Part shown: positions 48,594 through 56,807 of the stretch, in pieces
Layout of the letters: the number at the start of each line of letters is the position of its first letter
Position numbering within the stretch: position 1 is the stretch's first letter
Assembly: GCA_018669845.1 (NCBI GenBank)
Contig: JABHSO010000036.1
Coordinates: forward strand, 25,562 to 89,561
Direction: 5' to 3'
Origin: Gammaproteobacteria bacterium
Lineage (GTDB): Bacteria > Pseudomonadota > Gammaproteobacteria > GCA-001735895
DNA: 64,000 nucleotides
Translations under genes and position numbers: made by a program
Notes under the pieces: model-generated
What the model saw: the letters and a program-made list of their open reading frames with translations, nothing else
Databases searched by the model: none
What the model was told of the DNA's origin: nothing

Positions 48594-49745
48594 TTATTTC
48601 AACACTTTTTCAGTTTTCACAACTGCTCCATCCATTAAACCATCACGATCTATTGAGGTTACAATTTGCTGGCCCTGTTCCAGTCCTGTTAAAACTTCAC
48701 TATGTTTCCAATTGCTCAAGCCTATTGTTACTTCTACTTCGGTAATGGTGTCAAAGTCAGGGTCGAACAGGTAAACCTTATTACCTTCCAACAGGGCTTC
48801 GGTGGGAATGCGTAAACTATTACTGTGCGAATCAATGATGACTTCTACATCTGCTGTGTAACCGGGTAACATGTTGGAATTGTCCTTATCCGTAATAAAG
48901 TCGACTTCAATATCTACCGTTCTGGCCTGTTTTTCTTTGTCTAAAACATACGGTGCTACCCGTCGAACTCGACCATCGAAAAACTGTTTACCAAATGCAT
49001 CCAGTGAAATGCGGGCAATCATGCCGGCTCTAATTTCGGGCGCGTCTACTTCATCGATGGGTGCACTGACATAAAGGCAGCTATTATCGATAATATCTAC
49101 GGCAGGTGGAGTAGGGATGCCAACGGGGGATGGAGTAATGTATTCACCCAGCTCACCGTTAACTTCGGCGATGGTTCCATCAAATGGAGCAATCAGGCGT
49201 GAACGTTCTAGTGCAGCCCGGGCGACCAGTATTTTAGCCTGACTAATACTCACGGTGGCGATAGCAGCGTCGCAGGCAGCCTTACTGGCCTGTGACTGTC
49301 CCACAGCCTTATCGGCAATTTCATCTGAGACAAGACCACGAGCCAGTAATTTAGTCATTCGAGTGGCTTCACGTTCAGCCAGTTCAAACTGGATACAGGC
49401 CTGCTGCTGTAAAGCTTTGCTGGCGGTAAATTCAGATTGTGCTAGTTGAGTTTGAGCGAGCAGGTCATTATTCCAGATTTCAAATAACACTTGTCCTTTT
49501 TTAACTTTTTCGCCTTCTTTGACTGGCAGGCTGGAGATCTGGCCTCCTAAAGAAGGAGATAACCTGGCACGGCGACAGGCATTCAATGTACCTGCTCGGG
49601 TATTGGTAACTGTGCGTTCGATTTCCCCCGATTCTACGGTGGTGAGTGTTACTGGTATGGGTTTGTTGCGTTGTGCCCAATACACTGCCGATACCACAAC
49701 AGTTGCGGATAATACGACCACCACGAGAGTTTTAAATGTGCTCAT
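48594..49745 (-). CDS. MacA-like periplasmic adaptor (membrane fusion protein)
   Basis: 383 residues. An N-terminal membrane helix (about 5-23), a lipoyl/barrel-sandwich domain, a coiled coil (about 85-175), and a beta-barrel with I-A-P-F-D-G-T-I-A-E-V-N. It links the ABC exporter to an outer-membrane TolC channel, which is not in this window. It has a strong AGGAGG ribosome site and heads the leftward operon. A consensus FNR box lies about 90 bases upstream. Confidence 0.92.
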   Translation of the reverse strand: MSTFKTLVVVVLSATVVVSAVYWAQRNKPIPVTLTTVESGEIERTVTNTRAGTLNACRRARLSPSLGGQISSLPVKEGEKVKKGQVLFEIWNNDLLAQTQLAQSEFTASKALQQQACIQFELAEREATRMTKLLARGLVSDEIADKAVGQSQASKAACDAAIATVSISQAKILVARAALERSRLIAPFDGTIAEVNGELGEYITPSPVGIPTPPAVDIIDNSCLYVSAPIDEVDAPEIRAGMIARISLDAFGKQFFDGRVRRVAPYVLDKEKQARTVDIEVDFITDKDNSNMLPGYTADVEVIIDSHSNSLRIPTEALLEGNKVYLFDPDFDTITEVEVTIGLSNWKHSEVLTGLEQGQQIVTSIDRDGLMDGAVVKTEKVLK

Positions 49746-49833
49746 TTTCCATACCTCCTGTAGTAGATAATATCAGAGACGGAAGTCATGTAGTGGGGAA
49801 TTTACAATGATGAAACCATCAAACGGTTTAGGT

Positions 49834-49847
49834 TTGATATAAATCAA
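49834..49847. promoter_or_regulatory. Consensus FNR/ANR box
   Basis: TTGATATAAATCAA matches the TTGAT-N4-ATCAA consensus at every position, and one more symmetric base pair on each side (T/A) extends it. It lies 88 bases before the leftward macA-like gene and 186 before the small gene at 50033. Either could be the target; -10-like sequences exist on both sides but none is decisive. The FNR protein encoded in the window (60666) has altered recognition-helix residues and may not be its partner. Confidence 0.7.
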
Positions 49848-50032
49848 ATGCTGTTTACTGGATTGATTGAGTATCTAGATAGATGTCCAGATCTTATGAG
49901 TAGTTAAGCTTTAGTTTAAGTTGTGAAAATATTTTTGTAAATTTTTCACAAGCTTAACGGACCTGGTTCACACAAAGTTTTAGATTTTTCTTCTATAAAT
50001 TAGTTATAGTTTTTTTAAATGAGTAGCTAAAT

Positions 50033-50245
50033 ATGAATATTCACAAACACACCGATACTTCTCAGATGAATTATCATTATGGTCTGGCCCTGGAAGAAAT
50101 TAAGCTGGAACGCTCAATAAATAGTATGGCTTTTCTTTTAGATGGTTTTGACTCTCAAGATAGACCTCAGTATTTGGTGAACGAGATTGCTCATCAGGAG
50201 AAACAGTTAAAATCTTTAAGAGTATTGAGATCTGTTAAGGATTAG
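50033..50245 (+). CDS. Small hypothetical protein
   Basis: 70 residues, soluble, with a helical, charged C-terminal half (L-V-N-E-I-A-H-Q-E-K-Q-L-K-S-L-R). No family is recognised. It has no strong ribosome site, but codon use fits its neighbours. It lies right of the FNR box in a divergent position to the exporter. A 9-bp inverted repeat (TTGTGAAAA at 49921-49929 with TTTTCACAA at 49943-49951) lies upstream and could be an operator. Confidence 0.55.
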   Translation: MNIHKHTDTSQMNYHYGLALEEIKLERSINSMAFLLDGFDSQDRPQYLVNEIAHQEKQLKSLRVLRSVKD

Positions 50246-50406
50246 AGTGTTTGTAAGTTGTTAGCAGGAGATGAAAATAATTCATAAATTTTCATGTGAC
50301 AACTTTAAAATATAGGTTTGAATTGCTGCTAAGTCAAAGCATAGTTAAAGGAAAGTATTTGAAAATTGACCTGTGTCCTGTTTATGATTTTTTGGCAAAA
50401 TAGAGG

Positions 50407-50435
50407 TTTACAGGATATAGCTTGTAGCCTATAAA
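50407..50435 (+). promoter_or_regulatory. Sigma-70-type promoter of the candidate small RNA
   Basis: -35 TTTACA (50407-50412), a spacer of 17 bases and -10 TATAAA (50430-50435). A start at about 50442-50443 is expected, four bases before the first hairpin. No reading frame follows before the terminator. Confidence 0.65.
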
Positions 50436-50442
50436 TATAAAT

Positions 50443-50527
50443 AACGAGAGGGTTTCCTCTCAGAGAGACCTGGCCGGAACTGGAATATGAAGTTTATATT
50501 TAGTGATCCTTGCCAGGTCTTTTTTTT
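50443..50527 (+). ncRNA. Candidate 85-nt small RNA with intrinsic terminator
   Basis: Hairpin 1 is GAGAGG/CCTCTC (50446-50451 with 50456-50461) with a four-base GTTT loop. Hairpin 2 is the terminator: AGACCTGGC (50466-50474) pairs perfectly with GCCAGGTCT (50512-50520), followed by seven T (50521-50527). Its long loop can form inner pairs (AATAT with ATATT). A promoter with ideal spacing lies just upstream. It matches no RNA family I recognise. It may be a trans-acting sRNA or a terminated leader for the gene at 50616. Confidence 0.6.
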
Positions 50528-50615
50528 ACCTCATGAAACAATCTACTCATTAATCGAATAATATTGATATAGTCTGTAATTCAATAAATGGAATAAATAA
50601 AAAAAGGAGAAAACT

Positions 50616-50861
50616 ATGGATAGTTACACACAGGGGCTTCCTGAATGGTTGGGAATGATACTGGGAGTATTTGTCATGATATTAGTAATTATGTGGATAC
50701 TGGTTCCTATTGCAATATCATCCATCCAGAAAAAAACCAGTGAAATAGCAAAAACAAATAAAGAAATTCTGGAAGCAATTAAGCTTCAAACTGCCGCCAT
50801 AAATCGACATGATCTAAAGCAGGCAGCCGACCAGAGACATCTCAATAATAATTTAGACTAA
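50616..50861 (+). CDS. Small single-helix membrane protein with coiled-coil tail
   Basis: 81 residues: a membrane helix (about 10-38, G-M-I-L-G-V-F-V-M-I-L-V-I-M-W-I-L-V-P) and a charged alpha-helical tail (Q-K-K-T-S-E-I-A-K-T-N-K-E-I-L-E-A-I-K). The ribosome site AAGGAG is strong. No family is recognised. It is 88 bases downstream of the candidate RNA terminator and converges on the lipoprotein gene at 50872. Confidence 0.7.
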   Translation: MDSYTQGLPEWLGMILGVFVMILVIMWILVPIAISSIQKKTSEIAKTNKEILEAIKLQTAAINRHDLKQAADQRHLNNNLD

Positions 50862-50871
50862 ACTTTTTTTG

Positions 50872-51156
50872 TTACTGGCATCTGCACGCGCAAGTTCCGC
50901 CAGGAATCCAAACAGTAGTGCAGTATTTACGGAATGGCCATGTACCGGCGCAATGTGTTCCTTCTGAAGGACCACAAATAGCTCCGCCAGCAGGGCACTC
51001 ATTGGTTAGTCCTGGCCGTACTGGTATTGATGTGCATGCTGCTGGAGCACCGCCAGCACCAGCACCAGCACCAAGACCAGAGCCTGATGTTGAACATGCA
51101 CTTAACAGTAATATGGAAAGAGAAAAAATTAGGGCTATTACGGGCTTTAAAATCAT
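50872..51156 (-). CDS. Cys-rich, Gly/Ala-rich small lipoprotein
   Basis: 94 residues with lipobox L-L-S-A-C (Cys 21), a Gly/Ala linker (G-A-G-A-G-A-G-G-A-P-A) and a C-terminal domain of about 55 residues with eight further Cys, ending in C-A-C-R-C-Q. The even number of Cys suggests four disulfides, so a small oxidised surface or periplasmic domain. No family is recognised. The ribosome site GAGGAG is good. It converges on the gene at 50616, with 10 bases between their stops. Confidence 0.75.
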   Translation of the reverse strand: MILKPVIALIFSLSILLLSACSTSGSGLGAGAGAGGAPAACTSIPVRPGLTNECPAGGAICGPSEGTHCAGTWPFRKYCTTVWIPGGTCACRCQ

Positions 51157-51589
51157 GATGAGGACTCCTTTTTATTCAGCTTTATGTGAAATAACGAGTT
51201 ACAACAATCTTTTCCAACTATACGCCCAGCATAAACACATGTCTAACAGATAGAGTTTGGAAAGCTTTGCACTAATAAAAAGTGTGCTTGCGATAATTAT
51301 ATTGGGCTGTGGAATGGTTGAACTGGTGTCAGATGCTGTTGCTTTTATGTAAAGGATATATTTGATTTATCCTGACTCTGGTTAATTATGTGTTGAGTTA
51401 CTTCATGAATATCTTTAATAACTCTACCCCTGTCAATTACCCGGGAATCTTGACCAAAAAAGCCCGCCTCAGTGGGCGGGCTGTTGCGTGTTAAAGTTGA
51501 AATGAGTAACCGAAGATCTATGCAGGGAGTGACAGTTTGCATCACCCCTTGCATGATGTGCTTATGCTACTGGGACTACATATGCAGTC
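51157..51589. other. Intergenic region, 433 bases
   Basis: Apart from the terminator at 51456-51482, nothing firm is seen. The left part should contain the promoter of the leftward lipoprotein gene. No conserved reading frame or tRNA is evident. Confidence 0.5.
51456..51482 (-). terminator. Rho-independent terminator of the large secreted protein gene
   Basis: Read leftward: an 8-bp GC-rich stem AGCCCGCC/GGCGGGCT (51461-51468 with 51475-51482) with a six-base loop, followed by a U-tract (AAAAA at 51456-51460 on the plus strand). It is 108 bases beyond the stop of the leftward gene ending at 51590. Confidence 0.85.
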
Positions 51590-54118
51590 TTACCTTACAA
51601 TAATAGCCTCCACTCTCATTGTGTTGTTATCGAGATCTCTATCATTATCGATAGGTGATACTGTTGCCTGCCATGTATAAGATTTTTTGTTCCTGGAGTC
51701 CCAGGTAAAATCAAATACTGCAGTCTCTCCACTACCCAGCTCTTCAAAATCAAATGAATAGTAGAAACCACCTCCCTGAAAAGTTTCAACAGTAACCTCT
51801 CCAGTGACAGTCAGGCCACCCACATTTGTAATGGTAACACGTGCTGGAATGCCCTTCGTTTTTGCTGGTACAAGATAGATACCATCCACGATTTGGGGGG
51901 CATCGACATCCAATTCCAGTGATTCGATCAACAGATCATAACTATCAGCTGGTGGAGGAGGTGGAGGTGTTCCGCCTCCAGGAGGTGGTGTTGGTGCAGT
52001 TCCAACACTCTCATCAGATACGCTTAACATCGCATGTGTTCCACCAGAAACATTATCTGCCTCATTCCAGACAGTCCAGATAATATTACCCGCAGGTGAA
52101 GGCCGCAGTTGAGATTCAAATCTATTGTTTTCTCCAATTCCAGGAACCACAACAGGGGCTTCAAAAGTTGCGCCTTTATCCCTGGTGCGCGTGTAGTAGA
52201 CATCAAACTCTTCAGAACCTCCGATGTGTCCATACACATTTGACTCTGTTCCCCAGGCTATGATCAGGGTATTTTTATCCTGACAGTTTTCAGGATATGC
52301 AGAGTTTGCAGGGTCGAGTGTATTACAACCCATACCACTACCCGGAGTTTTCACTAAACGGGGCTCTTTAACATGTGTTGTCACACCGGTCATATTGATC
52401 ATGTTAGAGAGGTTTACCGCGTCAGTCCAACCCTGGTCATATGTATCATCTGAGAGACCCTGTGCGTTATAACGCCTCATCCAGAAATCATAGATATCCA
52501 GATCTATAACGGTTGCAACCGCCCAGTCTTTCGCATACGAATAGCCAAGATAAAAATCATCTCCGACAATTGCGGCACGATGCGCCTTGGAATCTTCATA
52601 CGGATTGAATGATGATGTATCCCCAAGATCATTTGGAGGAAATGTTGATGTAGGAAATGGTACTTCCAGCGAAGGTAATGGAGTCCACGGAATAGTATTG
52701 CTGCTGATATTACTTGCAGGCACATTGTTAAGATCTCGTGCGACTAAGTAGTCTGATTCTCTACAGGTTCCATCCACAGCAGGTTCCATATCCTCCGGTC
52801 TAAGACCAGTAGATCCTACATCCTCCGTTTTCTTGCCAACACGAACCATAATATCTGCTGGTCCACCTTCAGTTGGAAAACCTTGTCTCCAGAAGACACC
52901 CATTCTCAAACCATTAGGAGATGCATTAGGTTGACCAACAAAACGTACACGACGGCTATTTTCAGCTGGATCACTGATGATACAGCCAGGCTCTCCATTT
53001 TCGTACATGCCGTTAGAAACAGGAGGTGCATTGAAAGGAAACTCGTGATAGCGAACGAATTTACCTGAATCGAGTCTGTCAGCTCCTTTGCTCTCTTCAT
53101 AGGCGATCACGGCTGTTGGGTCAATACCATAGCTGGCATTGTTGACCAACATAAGATTGGGTCTTGATGCGCCAGTATTACCACGCTCCAGCACCTGGAT
53201 TTCATTCTCAGGGTCGTCTGGATGAAAAACAGGACTGGTATTACCGCCCGAGCCATCGATCGTATAGTTATCAGAGATTCTTACTGGTGTCGCCAGAGGA
53301 GTTCCCATAAGATCTTCCGTGTAGGTATACCAGATATCCGTGCCATGGGTAACGGTTGCTCCCGAAGCACCTTCACCCGGGCCGGCGCCAGCGCCAAGTT
53401 GCAGACCATGTGGATCTTCCTGCCAGGAAAATACCCATTTTCCTTTGCCATCAATGCTTAAACCTTTATTAAAGTCTGATTTGGCATCTCTACTTCCATC
53501 GGTGATTTGTTGCGTATTCCAAACAGCAGGTTCACCATCTAATCCCGCAACATTATTTGTGTATGACCTATAAAGGCAGGAAAAGGGTACGCTAAGGCCT
53601 TCACGAGCGGTATAGCTGATTATTCTCTGCTTATCACCAGGGCAATACTTACCCACCCAGGTGACTACCGCAAAGTTACCGGCAACGAAGATATTTGGCT
53701 TTTCAGAGTCCCCGAAAAATGGTCTTGCAATCATCTCTCCGTCGAAAACGTTATTTTCATCCCACTTTGTTAAAATACTGGCTACGTGAGCCGTATTGGA
53801 GATATTCAGTGGTTCGCTCCAGTCTGATGCCAAACCACACTGGCTGTCATTGTGTGCTGGATGGCACACCCGCACAAAAATATCCCGGGAAAGTCTAGTA
53901 TCATCTGCTTTGGTGTCATAGACGGTTTGAGACCCGTCGGTTGCATCGCCATAGGCAGAGACAAGCCAACCACTGCCCATGCGGACGAGCTTGGTTTTAT
54001 TTGCCAAACTGTTCTCAGAAAGCATTTCAGGGGCACTATAGTCTGCCGTTGCACCCATAGTAATAAGCGCTAAGCAAATAAACCCCAAAATACTGGCTAT
54101 GTTTTTGTATTTAAACAT
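51590..54118 (-). CDS. Large secreted propeller-like protein with CARDB-like C-terminal domain
   Basis: 842 residues from the ATG at 54118, which has AAGGAG at good spacing; an upstream in-frame start at 54151 is less likely. A signal peptide (cleavage near G-A-T-A, about 25) leads to some 650 residues of sialidase/BNR-like repeats (for example V-Y-Y-T-R-T-R-D-K-G-A-T-F-E-A-P and I-I-W-T-V-W-N-E-A). A Pro-rich linker (P-T-P-P-P-G-G-G-T-P-P-P-P-P-P) follows, then a CARDB-like domain (R-V-T-I-T-N-V-G-G-L) to the end. It resembles proteins named choice-of-anchor O, but no anchor is visible; confidence in that name is low. Confidence 0.7.
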   Translation of the reverse strand: MFKYKNIASILGFICLALITMGATADYSAPEMLSENSLANKTKLVRMGSGWLVSAYGDATDGSQTVYDTKADDTRLSRDIFVRVCHPAHNDSQCGLASDWSEPLNISNTAHVASILTKWDENNVFDGEMIARPFFGDSEKPNIFVAGNFAVVTWVGKYCPGDKQRIISYTAREGLSVPFSCLYRSYTNNVAGLDGEPAVWNTQQITDGSRDAKSDFNKGLSIDGKGKWVFSWQEDPHGLQLGAGAGPGEGASGATVTHGTDIWYTYTEDLMGTPLATPVRISDNYTIDGSGGNTSPVFHPDDPENEIQVLERGNTGASRPNLMLVNNASYGIDPTAVIAYEESKGADRLDSGKFVRYHEFPFNAPPVSNGMYENGEPGCIISDPAENSRRVRFVGQPNASPNGLRMGVFWRQGFPTEGGPADIMVRVGKKTEDVGSTGLRPEDMEPAVDGTCRESDYLVARDLNNVPASNISSNTIPWTPLPSLEVPFPTSTFPPNDLGDTSSFNPYEDSKAHRAAIVGDDFYLGYSYAKDWAVATVIDLDIYDFWMRRYNAQGLSDDTYDQGWTDAVNLSNMINMTGVTTHVKEPRLVKTPGSGMGCNTLDPANSAYPENCQDKNTLIIAWGTESNVYGHIGGSEEFDVYYTRTRDKGATFEAPVVVPGIGENNRFESQLRPSPAGNIIWTVWNEADNVSGGTHAMLSVSDESVGTAPTPPPGGGTPPPPPPADSYDLLIESLELDVDAPQIVDGIYLVPAKTKGIPARVTITNVGGLTVTGEVTVETFQGGGFYYSFDFEELGSGETAVFDFTWDSRNKKSYTWQATVSPIDNDRDLDNNTMRVEAIIVR

Positions 54119-54634
54119 GTCAATACTCCTTATATAATTTAACAAAAGCATCTACTTTTGCCATAGAGAGCACTCAATAACTAAAGTGATTCCCTATGTG
54201 AAAAAGTCTATAATTTTCCAGCTATAAGCGGTATCGGATAGAGGCTGATTACACCATCAGACGAAGTCTTATTAAGACATCAGAGATTGTCCTATACAGG
54301 AAGTTGCGGTCAAAAAAACTGACCCTGCTAGCCCGTTGTCAGCTTATTGTGCCCTGCATGCTGCATTATAATTTTGTGTCTTTTTGTATAAAATACACAG
54401 AGTAAACGACTAAAGTAAGGTCGTGATTCAAGTAACAATCAGAGTTTGTCTGATTGCTAAAACTCACTTAATAGGTTATCAATATGACTGGGAGATGGGC
54501 AATGCTTTACACTTTCCATTATATAGATCGAGTTCCCTGACATAGTGATGAATTGATGCTTGATGACAGACAAATGAATCAACCTACCTGGGAAGTGATT
54601 TTCCAGGCAGGAGAGGTATTTTTCCTCCTCGCTG
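54119..54634. other. Intergenic region with two palindromes
   Basis: 516 bases between divergent genes. Two symmetric sites are visible: GTCTTATTAAGAC (54266-54278), a perfect 13-bp palindrome, and an 8-bp inverted repeat CAATCAGA/TCTGATTG (54436-54443 with 54449-54456, 5-base spacer). Both could be operators for the two-component regulator encoded to the right. No promoter is convincing. Confidence 0.4.
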
Positions 54635-56167
54635 GTGGAAAGCCTGGCAACAACAGTGGGGCTGCAGAACATGGATAAACCTGACCAGAGTGATAAGGTT
54701 ATCCTCGACCAGACACTCGAAAAACTGTATGAAAGCGAGCAGCATTATCGCACTCTGTTCGATAACACCACCTGTGGTCTGCTGTTTGCCAATCCTGAGA
54801 CAGGAGAATTCCTCGAATGTAATCGGCGCATTTGTGAGATGCTCGGCTACTCCAAAGAGGAATTGAAACAGCTCTCGGTCGCTGACATACATCCTGAGGA
54901 AGATCTTCCCTGGGTGATGAAGGAGTTCCGACGACTGGCCAACAGCGAGAAATCCCAGAGTTTGAATGTTACTGTGAAACGAAAGGATGGAGACATTTTT
55001 TATGCCAATATCTCTAGTTTCTGGATCAAGTACCAGGGAAAGGAGTGTCTGGTTGGTGCTTTTCTTGACGTCACCGGAAACAAAAAGACCGAACAGGCAC
55101 TACGGGAACAGAAGGCCAAGCTGGCTCATGCGCAGAAACTCTCTCATATTGGAAGCTGGGAACTGGATTTGGTAAACGATGTCGAGCACTGGTCAGATGA
55201 GGTATTCCGTATCTTCGGCTATGCGCCGCAGACTTTTACTCCTTCTGAATCACGGAAGTTGGAATCTGTTCATCCGGATGACCGTTCTAAGTTTCAGTCT
55301 CATATACGACAGGGTTTGAAGACCAGAGAGAAGTTCGAATTTGAGTTCCGCCTACTACGCAGTAATAACGAAGTGCGCATCGTACGTTCGCTCAACGAGG
55401 TGATCAGAGATCGTGAAGGAGAAGCGGTATTGCTGCTCGGCACCCTGCAGGATGTCACCCAGCGCCGTCAGACTGATGCTCAGCTCAGACGCTCCCATGA
55501 GGATCTGCGCAGACTGACCGGTTATCTACAATCAGCCAGGGAGAATGAACGGATCTCCATCGCGCGTGCGATACATGATGAGATGGCGCAGTCACTGACC
55601 GCACAGAAGATCGATATGGTGCGCTTGAAGTCGATGCTTCCACGGGATGTACCTTTACTGGAGGAACTTTCCGAGGAGGTCCTGCAGTCGATCAACCAGA
55701 CAATCAGTTCGGTTCAGCGCATCCTGACGGAACTGCGACCAGCGCTGCTCGATGATCTCGGGCTGGTGGCTGCAATCGAGTGGCAGGTGATCGAATTCCA
55801 GCGCAGAACGGGGATACAATACCATCTTGTTCTGCCGGATGATGAATTGGATCTAACGCTCGATCAGCGCACGGCACTGTTTCGTATCATGCAGGAGTCT
55901 CTGTCGAATGTTCTGCGTCATTCCAATGCAGATACAGTGTGGGTAGAGTTAATTGTTGATGGACACTGGCTGTTGATGAGCATCATTGACAATGGCAAGG
56001 GAATTTCAGATCTCGAGGTGCTAGGCAGCCGCTCCTTCGGTCTGATGGGCATGCATGAAAGAGCCTACATACTTGGCGGTAATGTCAATATCCATGGAAA
56101 GGAGGGAAAAGGAACGAACGTTTCCACCAGAATCCCTATCAACATCAAGCAAGGCAGCGAGAACTGA
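54635..56167 (+). CDS. Cytoplasmic PAS-PAS sensor histidine kinase (NarX/DegS class)
   Basis: 510 residues from a GTG; an ATG 12 codons on (54671) is also possible. There is no membrane helix. Two PAS domains (about 32-150 with R-T-L-F-D-N-T-T-C-G-L-L-F-A-N, and about 175-285 with G-S-W-E-L-D-L-V-N-D) are followed by a HisKA_3 domain whose phospho-accepting His is in I-A-R-A-I-H-D-E-M-A-Q-S-L, and a HATPase domain (I-M-Q-E-S-L-S-N-V-L-R-H-S, D-N-G-K-G-I). It is visibly GC-richer than the genes to its left (one sampled line is 55%), which suggests acquisition. The response regulator gene starts one base after its stop. Confidence 0.88.
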   Translation: MESLATTVGLQNMDKPDQSDKVILDQTLEKLYESEQHYRTLFDNTTCGLLFANPETGEFLECNRRICEMLGYSKEELKQLSVADIHPEEDLPWVMKEFRRLANSEKSQSLNVTVKRKDGDIFYANISSFWIKYQGKECLVGAFLDVTGNKKTEQALREQKAKLAHAQKLSHIGSWELDLVNDVEHWSDEVFRIFGYAPQTFTPSESRKLESVHPDDRSKFQSHIRQGLKTREKFEFEFRLLRSNNEVRIVRSLNEVIRDREGEAVLLLGTLQDVTQRRQTDAQLRRSHEDLRRLTGYLQSARENERISIARAIHDEMAQSLTAQKIDMVRLKSMLPRDVPLLEELSEEVLQSINQTISSVQRILTELRPALLDDLGLVAAIEWQVIEFQRRTGIQYHLVLPDDELDLTLDQRTALFRIMQESLSNVLRHSNADTVWVELIVDGHWLLMSIIDNGKGISDLEVLGSRSFGLMGMHERAYILGGNVNIHGKEGKGTNVSTRIPINIKQGSEN

Positions 56168-56168
56168 T

Positions 56169-56807
56169 ATGAATAACATATTACTGATAGATGATCACGC
56201 TGTGGTGAGGAAAGGATTGAAAGCGATTCTGGAAGAGGAGTTTGGCGACATCAGCGTGGATGAAGCAGATACCGGCCTTGCTGGAATCAGCTGCATCCGT
56301 GAATGCCATCCTGACGCAGTGGTGCTGGACATCAGCCTACCTGACATCAGCGGACTTGATGTACTCAAACGCATCCGTATGGAGTGGCCAAAACTGCCGG
56401 TTTTGATTCTTAGTATCTATGGTGAGGATCAGTACGGTGCGCGCATGTTGCGTTGCGGTGCATCCGGCTACCTGTCAAAATCCAGTGCACCTGAGCACCT
56501 CGTCACTGCACTGAAAAAGGTGATCAGCGGCCAGCGTTATATTTCCCCCGAATTGGCCGAGCAACTTGCATATAACTTCGAGAAATCACCGGGGGGTCTC
56601 TCCGTGGAGTCTCTCTCGGATCGTGAGTACCAGGTATTCCGCATGCTGGCAGCCGGCAAAACCGTCACTGCGATTGGTGAAGAGCTGCATCTTAGTGTCA
56701 AAACCATCAGTACCCACCGCCATCACATCCTCAGCAAAATGGAGATGCGCAATAATGCAGACATTGTCAGCTATGCCCAGTCAAAAGGTTTGCTCGAGCA
56801 GCAGTGA
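56169..56807 (+). CDS. NarL/FixJ-family response regulator
   Basis: 212 residues from the ATG at 56169. The receiver domain starts I-L-L-I-D-D-H-A-V-V-R-K-G (acidic pair), with the phospho-Asp in A-V-V-L-D-I-S-L-P-D. The LuxR-type helix-turn-helix is L-S-D-R-E-Y-Q-V-F-R-M-L-A-A-G and L-S-V-K-T-I-S-T-H-R-H-H-I. It is transcribed with the PAS kinase at one-base distance and shares its higher GC. The target genes are unknown. Confidence 0.92.
   Translation: MNNILLIDDHAVVRKGLKAILEEEFGDISVDEADTGLAGISCIRECHPDAVVLDISLPDISGLDVLKRIRMEWPKLPVLILSIYGEDQYGARMLRCGASGYLSKSSAPEHLVTALKKVISGQRYISPELAEQLAYNFEKSPGGLSVESLSDREYQVFRMLAAGKTVTAIGEELHLSVKTISTHRHHILSKMEMRNNADIVSYAQSKGLLEQQ

Larger units (their letters stand above)
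50246..50615. other. Intergenic region carrying a candidate small RNA
   Basis: 370 bases without a protein gene. The first 160 bases are AT-rich and featureless. The rest holds a promoter, an RNA with two hairpins and a terminator (next two entries). A strong AAGGAG site precedes the next gene at 50616. Confidence 0.6.

Noticed and set aside
49922..49950. TGTGA...TCACA upstream of the small gene at 50033 as a CRP site
   Set aside because: The half-sites are 19 bases apart where CRP needs six; it is kept only as a generic inverted repeat.
50918..51253. A 111-codon plus-strand open frame opposite the Cys-rich lipoprotein
   Set aside because: It is antisense to a gene with a clear signal peptide and lipobox; its Pro/Ala-rich sequence is the complement of the Gly/Ala linker.
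51345..51554. A 69-codon minus-strand open frame after the large secreted protein gene
   Set aside because: It runs through the strong terminator hairpin, has no ribosome site and no recognisable domain.
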